Below, piece after piece: positions 11,978 to 21,169 of a stretch of DNA of 64,000 bases. The stretch covers positions 1 to 64,000 of the forward strand of contig JANSYR010000017.1 in NCBI GenBank assembly GCA_024742285.1, read 5' to 3'. This DNA comes from a bacterium (GTDB taxonomy: Bacteria > Myxococcota_A > UBA9160 > UBA4427). Each line of letters opens with the position of its first letter. Positions within the stretch are counted from its first letter, which is position 1. The notes under the pieces are model-generated. The model was not told the DNA's origin and ran no database searches. It saw only the letters and a list, made by a program, of their open reading frames with translations. Position numbers and translations under genes: made by a program.

Positions 11978-13384
11978 TCAGGGCGAGCCGTTGCACGGTC
12001 CGTTCCGCGTGCGACGGGGAACGTGATCCGGAACGGTCACGGTGAAGGCTGAGCCGGGCGCGGGCGGGTGGGAGTCCACCGCGATGGAACCGCCGTGGTT
12101 GACGGCAACCCGGGCACAGATGGCCAGGCCCAGACCGGAGCCGGCGATCTCCGACGGGCCCTCGAGACGCTGGAACATCTCGAAGATCCTGCCATGGAAC
12201 TCCGGTGCGATTCCGCGTCCGTTGTCGGCCACACGGATGTCGACGCGACGGCGATCGGCCGACCGCGCGGCAGCGATGTGAACCTGGCAGGATGCCTCGG
12301 GTCGACGGTACTTGACGGCGTTGGCGATCAGGTTCTGCAGCAGCAGGCGAATCTGAAGCGGATCGGCCTCCATCACGGGCATGTGGGGCGCCACGATGAC
12401 CTCGGCCTCGGCTTCCTGGATGTCCGACTCGAGCGCGGCCACCACCTCCTGACAGACGGCGTTGAGGTCGGTGCGCTCGAGCCGGAACTGCTCCTCGCCC
12501 GCGAGCTGCGCATAGTCCAGTACGTCGGCGATCAAGGTCTGGGCTCGCGCCAGCACCCCGTCGGCCTTGTCCAGCATCGCCTTGTCCTGGAGCGCAAGTT
12601 CCCGCGTCGGGTGATCTCGTACTTCACGCAGCAGCATGCGCGCCGTGTTGCTGGGCGCTTTCATGTCGTGCGTCAACGCGTATGAGAACGACCGCAGGTC
12701 GTCGTTCGCGTGCGTCAGCTCGAGGTTCTCCCGAGTCAACACCTGCGAGTATCGCCGCCGAACCTGGTCGACACGCGCGGCCAGGTACAACCCCACCAGC
12801 AGCAAGACCGCGATCAAGGTCAGGTCGAGCGCGATCAGACGATTGAATTGCCGGTACTCTTCCCGGAGCTTCGTGTCCAAGGCCGACAAGACATCGGCGA
12901 GACTCCGCAACGCCGCGTCATCCGATACGCGCACGAGCGCGTCCAGATCGCGCGCGGTCAGTCCCCGATCATGCTCCGCCAGGATCCGGAGTCTCTCGCC
13001 GTACTCATCGAACGTTCGGCGCACTTTCTCCAGGTCGCCTGCGACACCCAGCGCTCGCAACCGCTGCTCGAGATCGACCAGCTGGCGCTGCACGTCGGCG
13101 AGCTCGCGCTGGGCCCGATGGAGGTAGACGGGCTCGTTCGGCCGCAATACGGCGTTCTTGAAGTGGTGGATGAAGCCGCCGTATCCGATGGTGCGGTCGA
13201 ATCGCCGGGAAGCCTCGGCCAGCGCCGTCGCTTGCTGGTGCTGCTCCGCCTGTCGCAGTGACAAGGTGATGGAAGCCGCGATCAGGAGAACGGTCGCGCC
13301 ACCGACGAGAACGAGGCTCGGTGACGCGCCGAAGATTCTGATCGAGTCGCCCGTCGGCTCGTAAGCGTCCGCTTGCGCGTCCAT
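11978..13384 (-). CDS. Membrane sensor histidine kinase
   Basis: Inner-membrane kinase of 468 residues. TM1 is at ~24-43 and TM2 at ~183-204, bracketing a ~140-residue helical periplasmic sensor that contains the motif IGYGGFIHHFKNAVLRP. DHp: His239 in YALTHDMKAPSNTARM. ATPase: N box LIANAVKYRRPE, G1 VADNGRGIAPEF, F box IFEMFQRLEG, and G2 GSGLGLAI. A coiled segment (~205-232) links TM2 to the DHp without a HAMP. The phosphate target is presumably the single receiver encoded 10 bp downstream. The signal sensed is unknown. Confidence 0.94.
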   Translation of the reverse strand: MDAQADAYEPTGDSIRIFGASPSLVLVGGATVLLIAASITLSLRQAEQHQQATALAEASRRFDRTIGYGGFIHHFKNAVLRPNEPVYLHRAQRELADVQRQLVDLEQRLRALGVAGDLEKVRRTFDEYGERLRILAEHDRGLTARDLDALVRVSDDAALRSLADVLSALDTKLREEYRQFNRLIALDLTLIAVLLLVGLYLAARVDQVRRRYSQVLTRENLELTHANDDLRSFSYALTHDMKAPSNTARMLLREVRDHPTRELALQDKAMLDKADGVLARAQTLIADVLDYAQLAGEEQFRLERTDLNAVCQEVVAALESDIQEAEAEVIVAPHMPVMEADPLQIRLLLQNLIANAVKYRRPEASCQVHIAAARSADRRRVDIRVADNGRGIAPEFHGRIFEMFQRLEGPSEIAGSGLGLAICARVAVNHGGSIAVDSHPPAPGSAFTVTVPDHVPRRTRNGPCNGSP

Positions 13385-13924
13385 GGCGGGCGATCAAGCC
13401 TCGCTTCGAGCCGCATGCGCGTTCGAGCGAAGGGAAGTCGTCGAGCAACGCGGACGGGGTCGAACGGACACGAGTCGTGGCTGATGGCGTACGCGGATTC
13501 GCGGCTCCTGGGATCTGGCGCGTGTAGAGTCCACTGTCATTGGACGTGATCCAGCGCGGTTTCATTCTGGGTCATCGGGTGTGCCAGGCCGAGACTGTAT
13601 GCACATTACCGTCCAGATCCCTGGACCGAGTGCAAGTTCCGGGTGGGGCGTCTCGATCAGCCCGTGGCCGACGGGATGAGAAGGGTGATCGCCGCCTAGC
13701 ACGGATTCGGCTCGGAGCGGGGTGTCGCGTGGGGATCGATCGTTCGGTTGGGCAGTGCCCTGGGTGTCGTCGATCGGGGGTGCCCTGGGCTGATCGCGCC
13801 GGCCCCGGAGTGCGCCGTCGTGAATGCATGCCGGGGGCCCAGGGCTTTCTCGACCACTTGGGCGGATCGCTCGGGTCGCTTTGGCCTGAATCCCGTCTCG
13901 AGGACGGAATCACCTGGTCGCCCT
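13385..13924. other. 540-bp region without a convincing gene
   Basis: Lies upstream of the kinase gene and downstream of the MFS gene (both minus strand). Reading frames here have poor composition and no start signals. There is a GTCCA-N7-TGGAC inverted repeat at 13529-13545, which could be an operator for the kinase gene. A long-range inverted pair (GCCCTGGGC near 13783, GCCCAGGGC near 13836) lies toward the MFS 3' end. Confidence 0.5.
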
Positions 13925-15076
13925 TCAGTCGAGGGCGTGGAGGCGGCCCATCGACCAATGCCCGACGGTGGCGAAGCCGACGAGCGCCGTCCCGTAGCCG
14001 GCCACGACGAAGGGCAGACCGAGCAGGTCGCCGAGCACGCCGCCGAGCTGGGCGCCGGCGGCCATGGAGAGGATGATCGTCATCAGCTGGAGCGAGGTGA
14101 CCCGACCGCGGTAGGCGTCGGGCACGTGGCTCTGGATCGCCATCGTGACCGAGATGTTCACGAGGACGTGGGCAACGCCCGTGATCGCGAAGCCGGCCAG
14201 CGCGACCCGGAAGTCGCCGGTCGCCGCGACGACGAAGAGCCCGCCGCCGTAGAGGACGAGGCCGGCGCGCACGAGGACGGATCCGCGGAATCGCTCCCCC
14301 ACGTAGGCGAGGCTGACGCTCGCGAGGACCGCGAAGATCCCGATCGAGGCGACGAGCAGGCCGAGTCCGGCGTCGTCCACGAAGAAGACCCGCTCGGTCA
14401 GCCCCTTTGCCAGCTGCTGAACGCTCATGCCGAAGGCGGAGCTCATGGCGATCGTGATGAGGGAGTGGCGCAGGGCAGGGCTCCGCCAGGTGACCCGCGC
14501 CGCCGCGACGATCTCCACGAAGACGTTCGTGGCCTCCGCCCGCGGGACGGGGCGAGGCCGGATCAGGCAGAGCACGAGGAAGAGCGGGAGGTGGGCGAAG
14601 GCGTTCACGAGGAAGGCCGCTGGCGCGTCCCAGGTGGCGAGGACCCAGCCGGCGACCGCGGGGCCGATCGCGCGGGAGGCGTTGAACTGGATGGCGTTCA
14701 ATCGGTAGGCGGGTCGGACCGCGTGCTCGGGGACGATGTCGGCGACCAGCGCCTGATAGGCGGAGAGGTTGATCGAGGAGGCGAGGCCGTTGGCGGCGGT
14801 CAGCGAGAAGAGGCGCGGGATCGTGAGCTCCGGGTCCTGGCTCGCCTGCACCAGCAGGAGCGCGAGCAGGACCTGTGCCGCGAGTGCGACGAGGAGCACG
14901 ACGCGCTTCGAATAGCGGTCGGCCCAGACGCCGCCCAGCGGCGATCCCACGAACGAGGGCAGGTTCGCGACGGCCGCGGCGGTGCCGACGAGGGTGACCG
15001 ACTCGCTGAGCTCCCAGACCAGGACGGGCACCGCGAGGGTGAGCATCCAGTTCGCGGACGAGGAGAGACCCCCCAT
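13925..15076 (-). CDS. MFS transporter (MFS_3 / enterobactin-exporter-like family)
   Basis: Multi-pass inner-membrane permease, 383 residues from ATG 15076, with about 11 hydrophobic segments. GSPLGGVWADRYSKR is the loop 2-3 signature and GRVTSLQLM is near the C-terminal repeat. Closest in form to the MFS_3/EntS group of drug and siderophore exporters; the substrate cannot be told. Translation upstream of the ATG stays open and reads APFTSRSFLACWTM, which matches the expected start of TM1, yet no ATG, GTG or TTG is found in that frame back past the korB stop. Either a rare start is used or the N-terminus is slightly truncated. korB ends ~78 bp upstream on the same strand. Confidence 0.85.
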   Translation of the reverse strand: MGGLSSSANWMLTLAVPVLVWELSESVTLVGTAAAVANLPSFVGSPLGGVWADRYSKRVVLLVALAAQVLLALLLVQASQDPELTIPRLFSLTAANGLASSINLSAYQALVADIVPEHAVRPAYRLNAIQFNASRAIGPAVAGWVLATWDAPAAFLVNAFAHLPLFLVLCLIRPRPVPRAEATNVFVEIVAAARVTWRSPALRHSLITIAMSSAFGMSVQQLAKGLTERVFFVDDAGLGLLVASIGIFAVLASVSLAYVGERFRGSVLVRAGLVLYGGGLFVVAATGDFRVALAGFAITGVAHVLVNISVTMAIQSHVPDAYRGRVTSLQLMTIILSMAAGAQLGGVLGDLLGLPFVVAGYGTALVGFATVGHWSMGRLHALD

Positions 15077-15153
15077 CGTCCAGCAGGCGAGGAAGGACCT
15101 CGAGGTGAAGGGAGCGAGCGGTCCAGCAGGTCGCGGCGGGCCGGCGGCCGGAG

Positions 15154-16179
15154 CTAGATCTGCCAGGTGTCGCCCGAGTGCAGCAGCGCCTTCAGGTCGC
15201 CCTTGCCCCGCTCCGCGATCGCGGAGTCGACCTGGGCCTGGAGATCGTCTTCGTAGGTCGGCTTCTCGACGGCCCGGAGGACGCCCACCGGGAGCGGGAA
15301 GTCCGGGCGCTGGAGCGTCGCGAGGACCCCCGCGTAGGAGGCGGCCGGAGCCTGCTCGTCGTGGACGACCACGCCCTTCGCGACCGGATCGTCGTCGTCG
15401 GCGAGGTCGATCACGCTCGGAATGCCGCTGCTGAAGGCGATGCCCTTCTTCTCGCCGGGCGGGCCGAAGACGAGCGGCTCGCCGTGCTCGAGCACGAGGG
15501 AGGACTGCGCGCGGGTCTTGCGATCCTGGAGCTCGTCCCAGATGCCGTCGTTGAAGACGGGGCAGTTCTGCAGGATCTCGACGAAGGCCGTGCCCTTGTG
15601 CTCGTGGGCGCGCTTCAGGACCTGCTGCATGTGCTTCGCGTCGACGTCGATCGTGCGCGCGATGAACGTCGCGCCGCAGCCGAGGGCGAAGCTGATCGGA
15701 TCGATCGGGTGGTCGATCGCGCCCTGGGGCGTCGACTTCGTCTTCGTCCCGATGTCGGAGGTCGGGGAGTACTGGCCCTTCGTGAGGCCGTAGATCTTGT
15801 TGTTGAAGAGCAGGATCTGCGTGTTCACGTTGCGGCGGATCGTATGGAGCAGGTGGTTGCCGCCGATCGACAGGCCGTCGCCGTCACCGGTCACGATCCA
15901 GACCGAGAGGTCCGGGTTGCTCGCCTTGATCCCCGTCGCGAAGGCGGGCGCGCGGCCATGGATCGTGTGGAAGCCGTAGGTGTTCATGTAGTAGGGGAAG
16001 CGGCTCGAGCAGCCGATTCCGGAGACGAAGACGACGTTTTCACGCGGGACCCCGAGCTCGGGCATCACGCGCTGGACGTTGGCGAGGATCGAGTAGTCCC
16101 CGCACCCGGGGCACCAGCGGACGTCCTGGTCCGAGACGAAATCCTTGCGGGAAACCTTGACCGCCGCGTCGGCTGCCAT
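15154..16179 (-). CDS. korB: 2-oxoacid:ferredoxin oxidoreductase beta subunit (2-oxoglutarate type)
   Basis: The beta subunit binds thiamine diphosphate and an iron-sulfur cluster; with KorA it oxidises 2-oxoglutarate to succinyl-CoA and reduces ferredoxin, or runs in reverse. It has 341 residues. Cluster cysteines are seen in WCPGCGDY (~22-29) with further Cys in GIGCSSRFPYY and QNCPVFND. The TPP motif is GDGDGLSIGGNH with LFNNKIYGLTKGQ. AGGAGA precedes the ATG. It is downstream of korA by 82 bp. The specificity (2-oxoglutarate rather than pyruvate) is inferred from the two-subunit KorAB layout and the nearby sucCD. Confidence 0.93.
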   Translation of the reverse strand: MAADAAVKVSRKDFVSDQDVRWCPGCGDYSILANVQRVMPELGVPRENVVFVSGIGCSSRFPYYMNTYGFHTIHGRAPAFATGIKASNPDLSVWIVTGDGDGLSIGGNHLLHTIRRNVNTQILLFNNKIYGLTKGQYSPTSDIGTKTKSTPQGAIDHPIDPISFALGCGATFIARTIDVDAKHMQQVLKRAHEHKGTAFVEILQNCPVFNDGIWDELQDRKTRAQSSLVLEHGEPLVFGPPGEKKGIAFSSGIPSVIDLADDDDPVAKGVVVHDEQAPAASYAGVLATLQRPDFPLPVGVLRAVEKPTYEDDLQAQVDSAIAERGKGDLKALLHSGDTWQI

Positions 16180-16261
16180 AACGAATCTCCTGGCGCGCGT
16201 GGCGCCGTTGGTCCTGTCCGCGCCGAAGGGCGCAAGAAAAAGAGTGCGTGAGCCCGGGTGG

Positions 16262-18112
16262 CTAGCGGTTGTAGAGCTCGGTGATCGCGTCCATCAGCTC
16301 GGAGATCTTGAAGGGCTGGCCTTCGATCTTGTTGAGCATCTGGACGTCGACCAGGTACTTGCTGCGGAGCAGCATCGCGAGATGGCCGTCGGAGAGCTCC
16401 GGCAGCAGCACCTTGCTGAAGCGACCGAGGACCTCGCCGAGGTTGCTCGGGAAGGGGTTCAGGTGGCGCAGATGGATCTGCGAGACCGACATGCCCTGTT
16501 CCCGAGCTCTCTCGCAGGCGGCGGTGATCGAGCCCTTGGTGCCGCCCCAGCCGACGACGAGGAGCTCGCCGCTGTCGGGGCCGTCCACCTCGACCGGCGG
16601 GAGGTCCGCCGCGATGCCTTCGATCTTGTCCTTGCGGAGCTGGATCATCTTGCCGTGGTTGTCCGCCTCGTAGCTGACGTTGCCCGAGCCGTCGGCCTTG
16701 GTCAGACCCCCGATCCGGTGTTCGAGGCCCGGCGTTCCCGGGATCGCCCACGGCCGCGCGCCGGTCTCCGGGTCGCGCGAGTAGGGCAGGAACTCACCGA
16801 TGTCGATCGGGTTGGCGAACTGGATCTCCGTCCGCTCGAGCGAGTCGACGTCGGGGATCAGCCAGGGCTCCGCCGAGTTGGCGATGTAGCCGTCCGAGAG
16901 GATGACGACCGGCGTCATGTACTTGACCGCGATCCGGAACGCCTCGAGGGCGGTGTGGAAGCAGTCGCCGGGCGTGGACGCCGCGATGATCGGCAGCGGA
17001 CTCTGGGAGTGTCGGCCGTAGAGGGCCGCCAGGAGGTCGCCCTGTTCGGTCTTCGTCGGCGAGCCGGTCGAGGGACCGGCGCGCTGGACGTTGATCGCCA
17101 CCAGCGGGAGCTCCGTCATCACCGCGAGGCCGAGGGCCTCCTGCTTCAGGATGAAGCCGGGACCGCTCGAGACCGTGACCGCGAGGTTGCCAGCGAAGGC
17201 GGCGCCGATCGTCGACGAGACCGCCGCGATCTCGTCCTCGGCCTGGAAGGTCTTCACGCCGAAGTGGCGGAAGCGCGCGACCTCGTGGAGCACGTCGCTG
17301 GCCGGGGTGATCGGGTAGGCGCCGAGGAAGACTTCGCGGTCCATCTGGACGCCGGCGGCCACCAGGCCCCAGGCCAGCGCCTGGTTGCCCGTGATGTTCC
17401 GGTAGGTCCCGCTCTCGATCTTCGCCGACGGGACGATGAACGAGGTCGGGAAGAGCTCGGTGGTCTCGCCGAAGGCGTAGCCGGCGCGGAGCGTCCGGAT
17501 GTTGCCCTCGAGGACCTGGTCCTTGAACTTGCCGGCGAGCCAGCGCTCGGTCGCATCCATCGGGCGTCCGTAGAGCCAGCAGAGCACGCCCAGCGCGAAG
17601 AAGTTCTTGCAGCGGTCGATGTCGCGGGACGACAGGTCGAGGCCCTGGAGTGCCTCACGGTTGAGCGTCGTGAAGGGGATCTCGACGAGGTTGTATCGCT
17701 CGCGAAGATCCGGGAGCGGGTCCCCCTCGTAGCCTGCGCGCTTCAGCGCCTTCTCGTTGAACGAGTCGATGTTGATGATCACCGTCCCGCCCGGACGCAC
17801 GTCGTCGACGTTGGCGCGAAGCGCCGCGGGATTGAACGCGATCAGTACGTCGGGGCGATCCGCCGGCGTGTGGATGTCCCGGCTCGAGAAGTGGATCTGG
17901 AAGCCGGAGACCCCCGCCATCGTTCCGGCGGGCGCGCGGATCTCTGCGGGGAAGTCGGGGAACGTCGACAGATCGTTGCCGGCGAGGGCGGTCTCGTCGG
18001 TGAACTTCGTTCCGGTGAGCTGCATGCCGTCGCCGGAGTCTCCGGCGAATCGGATGGCGACGCTCTCGAGCTGTTCGGAGTTCTTGTGAGGCGCGGAGTC
18101 GGTTGCAGGCAC
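16262..18112 (-). CDS. korA: 2-oxoacid:ferredoxin oxidoreductase alpha subunit with fused gamma domain
   Basis: 616 residues from the chosen GTG, the size of gamma-alpha fused KorA. The gamma domain (~15-190) opens with IRFAGDSGDGMQLTG and the alpha domain starts near GNQALAWGLVAAG. GAYPITPASDVLHE and FQAEDEIAAVSSTIGAAFAG are typical alpha-subunit signatures, and the C-terminal third is the transketolase-C-like domain (VVGWGGTKGSITAA). ATG 18205 and GTG 18325 are in frame upstream, but the residues they add are Arg/Pro-rich and look untranslated. GTG 18112 gives a start 20 residues before the conserved domain. First gene of korA-korB. Confidence 0.92.
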   Translation of the reverse strand: MPATDSAPHKNSEQLESVAIRFAGDSGDGMQLTGTKFTDETALAGNDLSTFPDFPAEIRAPAGTMAGVSGFQIHFSSRDIHTPADRPDVLIAFNPAALRANVDDVRPGGTVIINIDSFNEKALKRAGYEGDPLPDLRERYNLVEIPFTTLNREALQGLDLSSRDIDRCKNFFALGVLCWLYGRPMDATERWLAGKFKDQVLEGNIRTLRAGYAFGETTELFPTSFIVPSAKIESGTYRNITGNQALAWGLVAAGVQMDREVFLGAYPITPASDVLHEVARFRHFGVKTFQAEDEIAAVSSTIGAAFAGNLAVTVSSGPGFILKQEALGLAVMTELPLVAINVQRAGPSTGSPTKTEQGDLLAALYGRHSQSPLPIIAASTPGDCFHTALEAFRIAVKYMTPVVILSDGYIANSAEPWLIPDVDSLERTEIQFANPIDIGEFLPYSRDPETGARPWAIPGTPGLEHRIGGLTKADGSGNVSYEADNHGKMIQLRKDKIEGIAADLPPVEVDGPDSGELLVVGWGGTKGSITAACERAREQGMSVSQIHLRHLNPFPSNLGEVLGRFSKVLLPELSDGHLAMLLRSKYLVDVQMLNKIEGQPFKISELMDAITELYNR

Positions 18113-18539
18113 GCTGGGCTGTCTCGCCGTCTCCGGACCGTGTCGTACCGGAGGCGTGGGCTGGGGAGCGCAGCGATGCGGAGGCCGCGCTCGTCGGTGA
18201 TTCATCGTGCAGCCCGCGGGCGGCACACGTCGTGGGATTTTCTCTCCGGGGCGGGGGCGAATGCCGTATCCACCCCGTCTGGCTCGGGCCGATCGCGAAG
18301 CTTCGCGCACACGCGAACGCTCCACCGAGGATGATGCCTCGCGGCTCGAAAGGCTGCCGTGCCCGTGAGGGCCCGGCCTCTGGGGATTGTATCCCGCTGA
18401 TCGGGGTGCGAAAGGTCCCCGGGACCGATCCAGGAGGCCGTCAGCGATCGGAAAACGGCTTGTCGGGTCGAGGGTTTCCGGCGCCTCGCTGCCACCCCGT
18501 GACGCTCAAGAATCCGGCCGGCGGGCCGATGCAGAAGGC
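18113..18539. other. Divergent intergenic region between korA and the 18.5-kb gene
   Basis: About 430 bp (330 bp if korA starts at 18205). It should hold promoters for both directions. The only clear structure is a perfect GGGAT-TGT-ATCCC palindrome at 18383-18395, a candidate operator. I see no convincing -35/-10 pair. Confidence 0.4.
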
Positions 18540-19580
18540 ATGTTCCGACGTCTTTCCGAGCCGCTGCCTCTCAGCGAGGCGAGCCTGCTGGCGCTGCGCC
18601 CCGCGCTCAACGCGCCGGTCCTCAACGTCGGATTCCTGCCCGTGGGCCCGGCCCGGGCCGCGATCGTCGCCTTCGGCGAGGAATGGGGCGGCATCGGGCT
18701 CGCGCTCGGCATCCGCTCGAACGAGTCGGGGCAGGTGGCAGTCTTCCGGAATCAGGAATCGATCGAGCCGGATGTGGCCGTCGCCACCGCCCTCGAGCCG
18801 ATCCTCGCCGAAGCGGAGCGGATGGGATTCCTCTTCGACGAGGACATGGTGGCCAGTGCGGGCGACGGAACCGGGCGCGTCCAGGCAATGGAGCTCTGGG
18901 GGCGCCTCATGGGCGAGCTCGACCTCCCGCCGACGCCTCGCGCCGTACCGGCCGAGCCGGCAGCGCGCGAGTCGATCCGGCTCGCGGAGGAGCGCCCCGC
19001 TACGACCCCGCTTCCGCCGGCCTCCCCGACGACACCCGACTCTCCGCCGCCCACGGCGAAGGCCGCGAATCCGTCCCAGCCGCCCGCCGAAGGGCGGGCG
19101 CCCTCGTCCCTGCCGCCGGTCGCACCCGTCCGCAGAGCGGAGCCCCCGTCCCCGCCGCCGGCCGCGTCCGCGGTCGACCCGCCCGAATCCCACACGATGA
19201 TTCTCGATGATCTCGTTCCCGAGCTCGACCTCGAGCTGGAAGGGGTGGTCGTCGAAGGGCAGACCTCGTCGCCTCGGGCATCACCCTCGCTGGAGGTGAC
19301 GCAGGAGACGGAACGTCTGGAGGGCGCCGAACCGGCGCCCCGCAAGGCGAAGGGGGCGAAGGTCGAAGCCGCGTCGGGCCGGGTGGCGCCACCGCCGCCG
19401 CAGGTCCCGCCGCGACAGACGCTCTCGAAGTTCCGTCACGCCGAGGCGACGAGCGTGGATGAGAACGAGGCGACCCACGGCGGCAATCAGCTCGGGCGGA
19501 TTCCGCTGGTGCGAGTGCGACGAGGACGCGATGGCGCGAAGAAGCCATCGACCCTCGCTCGGCTGCTCGCGAGTTTCTGA
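18540..19580 (+). CDS. Uncharacterised protein with conserved N-terminal domain and Pro-rich disordered tail
   Basis: 346 residues, not recognised. Residues ~1-125 look folded and mixed alpha/beta (LNVGFLPVGPARAAIVAFGE, then EWGGIGLALGIRSNE, FLFDEDMVA, LWGRLMGELDLPP). Residues ~130-225 are a Pro/Ala/Glu low-complexity linker. A short acidic motif MILDDLVPELDLELEGVVVE sits near 225 and a basic, Pro-rich end follows. The ordered head plus acidic motif plus linker suggests a scaffold or adaptor. ATG 18540 was chosen because sequence upstream is Arg-rich; its ribosome site is poor. It precedes a PilF-like lipoprotein gene by 55 bp. No signal peptide. Confidence 0.65.
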   Translation: MFRRLSEPLPLSEASLLALRPALNAPVLNVGFLPVGPARAAIVAFGEEWGGIGLALGIRSNESGQVAVFRNQESIEPDVAVATALEPILAEAERMGFLFDEDMVASAGDGTGRVQAMELWGRLMGELDLPPTPRAVPAEPAARESIRLAEERPATTPLPPASPTTPDSPPPTAKAANPSQPPAEGRAPSSLPPVAPVRRAEPPSPPPAASAVDPPESHTMILDDLVPELDLELEGVVVEGQTSSPRASPSLEVTQETERLEGAEPAPRKAKGAKVEAASGRVAPPPPQVPPRQTLSKFRHAEATSVDENEATHGGNQLGRIPLVRVRRGRDGAKKPSTLARLLASF

Positions 19581-19635
19581 GGCCGTTCGGGGCGCGGGAT
19601 GACCGCGACCCGGAGGTCCGAGAGAGGATTGGATC

Positions 19636-20472
19636 ATGCAGGACCGAACTCCGTCGACGTCGACCGTCGCGCGTCGCGCGACGATGCTCGTGCTCGGATG
19701 TCTCTCGATGGCCGTGACCGCGGGCTGCGTCACGACGACCACCCCGGCCGAGGGTCCCGATCTCTACCAGGTGACCGAGGCCGAAGCGAAGCGCGATCTC
19801 GGCGTGGACTACCTGTCGACGAATCGCACGGGCATGGCGATTCGCGAGCTGATGCGCTCGCTCGAGCTCAGCGATCGCGATCCGAAGACGCACCTCTGGC
19901 TCGGCGAGGCCTTCCGCCGCAAGGGGCAGACCGAGGTCGCGGAGAACTACCTGCGCGACGCCATCAAGCTGTCGGACCGTCTCCGGGACGACGAGACCAA
20001 GCAGCAGGCCCAGCTGAACCTGTCGGCGCTGCTCTCCCAGCTCGGTCGCTACGAAGAGTCGCTCGAGTATTGCGAGGCGCTCGCCGCCGATCCGACGATC
20101 TCTACGCCCTGGCGACCGCTCTCGAACTGCGGCTGGGCGCTCATGAAGCTCGGCCGCCTCGACGAGGCCCGCTCGAAGTTCCAGGAAGCGCTCTCCTTCT
20201 TCCCGCGGTTCGGCCCGGCGCTCCTCAACCTCGGCATCCTCGAGGCGAAGCAGGGGCACACGGTGGCGGCGATCCGTTCCCTCCAGAAGGCGCTCGACTC
20301 CGGGCGTCTCAACGCATCCGGTCACGCGGAGGCGAACTACCGACTCGGCGAGCTCTTCGTCGGGCTCGGGCGGAGAGAGAAGGCCGTCGATCACTTCAAG
20401 GCGGCGGCCAAGATCGCGCCGGACGACGACTGGGGCTCGCAGTCCCAGGCCTACCTCGATCTGCTGCGCTGA
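19636..20472 (+). CDS. TPR lipoprotein, PilF/PilW-like type IV pilus biogenesis factor
   Basis: 278 residues. The signal peptide ends in the lipobox VTAGC (Cys31), followed by at least five TPR repeats (for example HLWLGEAFRRKGQTEVAENY, LGRYEESLEYCEAL, LGRLDEARSKFQEALSFFP, LGRREKAVDHFKAAAKIAP). PilF/PilW-type proteins help secretin assembly at the outer membrane. The window also has a pilin, a prepilin peptidase and a RodZ-like gene next door. The assignment within TPR lipoproteins is inference. Confidence 0.85.
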   Translation: MQDRTPSTSTVARRATMLVLGCLSMAVTAGCVTTTTPAEGPDLYQVTEAEAKRDLGVDYLSTNRTGMAIRELMRSLELSDRDPKTHLWLGEAFRRKGQTEVAENYLRDAIKLSDRLRDDETKQQAQLNLSALLSQLGRYEESLEYCEALAADPTISTPWRPLSNCGWALMKLGRLDEARSKFQEALSFFPRFGPALLNLGILEAKQGHTVAAIRSLQKALDSGRLNASGHAEANYRLGELFVGLGRREKAVDHFKAAAKIAPDDDWGSQSQAYLDLLR

Positions 20473-20523
20473 ACCCGCTCGTGTCGGGCGCCCGCTGCTA
20501 CGCTTCGACGTGGTAGGCGGGGC

Positions 20524-21162
20524 ATGATCGATCACGAGACGCAACAGTCGGGACGAGACACAGCGCGACGGGTGCCCCCGACGCGCGGTGGGGTCGCGTC
20601 CGGGACGACCGAGGAGCCGGAGGGGCCGTCGGTCGCGGTCGCGGGGACCTTCGAGGACGTGCCGATCGGCGAGTACCTGCGCCGACAGCGCGTCCTGCGC
20701 GGGGTCTCCCTGGGTGAGCTCGCGACGATGACGCGGATTCCGCTGCGCTCCCTCGAACGACTCGAGGGCGGGGAGTTCGACGGCGAGACCGACGGATTCG
20801 TCCGCGGATTCGTCCGCACGGTGGCGATCGCGCTCGGGCTCGACGTCGACGATGCGGTGGCGCGCATGCTCCAGGAGCCGTCGGTCGGCGCCTGGGAACG
20901 CCGGGCCAGCTCGCGTCGCGCGAAGCAGGTCGCCGCGCTCGTCGCACTCGGTGGAATCCTCGTCGTGACACTGCTGGTCCTGCAAGCGGGCTGGCAGATG
21001 CTCGTGGGGGCGAGCGCCGACGATCCGTCCAGGGCCGTGGTGGTCTGGCGGGATCCGGTGCGGGCCCTCGCCGAAGCGGCGGGGGCGGAGGTCGACCCGG
21101 CCCGCGAGATCGATCCCGCACGGGGCTCGCGCGTCGAACCGCCGGCCGCAGCCGGTCGCTGA
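20524..21162 (+). CDS. Short RodZ-like membrane protein (HTH_25 plus one TM helix)
   Basis: 212 residues. A Xre-like HTH_25 domain lies at ~48-110 (IGEYLRRQRVLRGVSLGELA, then IPLRSLERLEGGEF, then FVRGFVRTVAIALGLD). A basic patch (RRASSRRAKQ) precedes one TM helix (~139-160). RodZ links MreB to the membrane and supports rod shape. The periplasmic part here is only ~50 residues and lacks the usual C-terminal beta domain (DUF4115), so it is a shortened form. Placed between pilF-like and recO genes. Confidence 0.85.
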   Translation: MIDHETQQSGRDTARRVPPTRGGVASGTTEEPEGPSVAVAGTFEDVPIGEYLRRQRVLRGVSLGELATMTRIPLRSLERLEGGEFDGETDGFVRGFVRTVAIALGLDVDDAVARMLQEPSVGAWERRASSRRAKQVAALVALGGILVVTLLVLQAGWQMLVGASADDPSRAVVVWRDPVRALAEAAGAEVDPAREIDPARGSRVEPPAAAGR

Positions 21163-21169
21163 GCCGGCG

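Noticed and set aside
13540-14076. Plus-strand open frame between the kinase and MFS genes
   Set aside because: Overlaps the MFS 3' end, is Arg/Gly-rich, and has no start signals.
18206-18325. Longer korA start at GTG 18325
   Set aside because: Adds Arg-rich sequence not seen in the family and removes most of the divergent promoter space.
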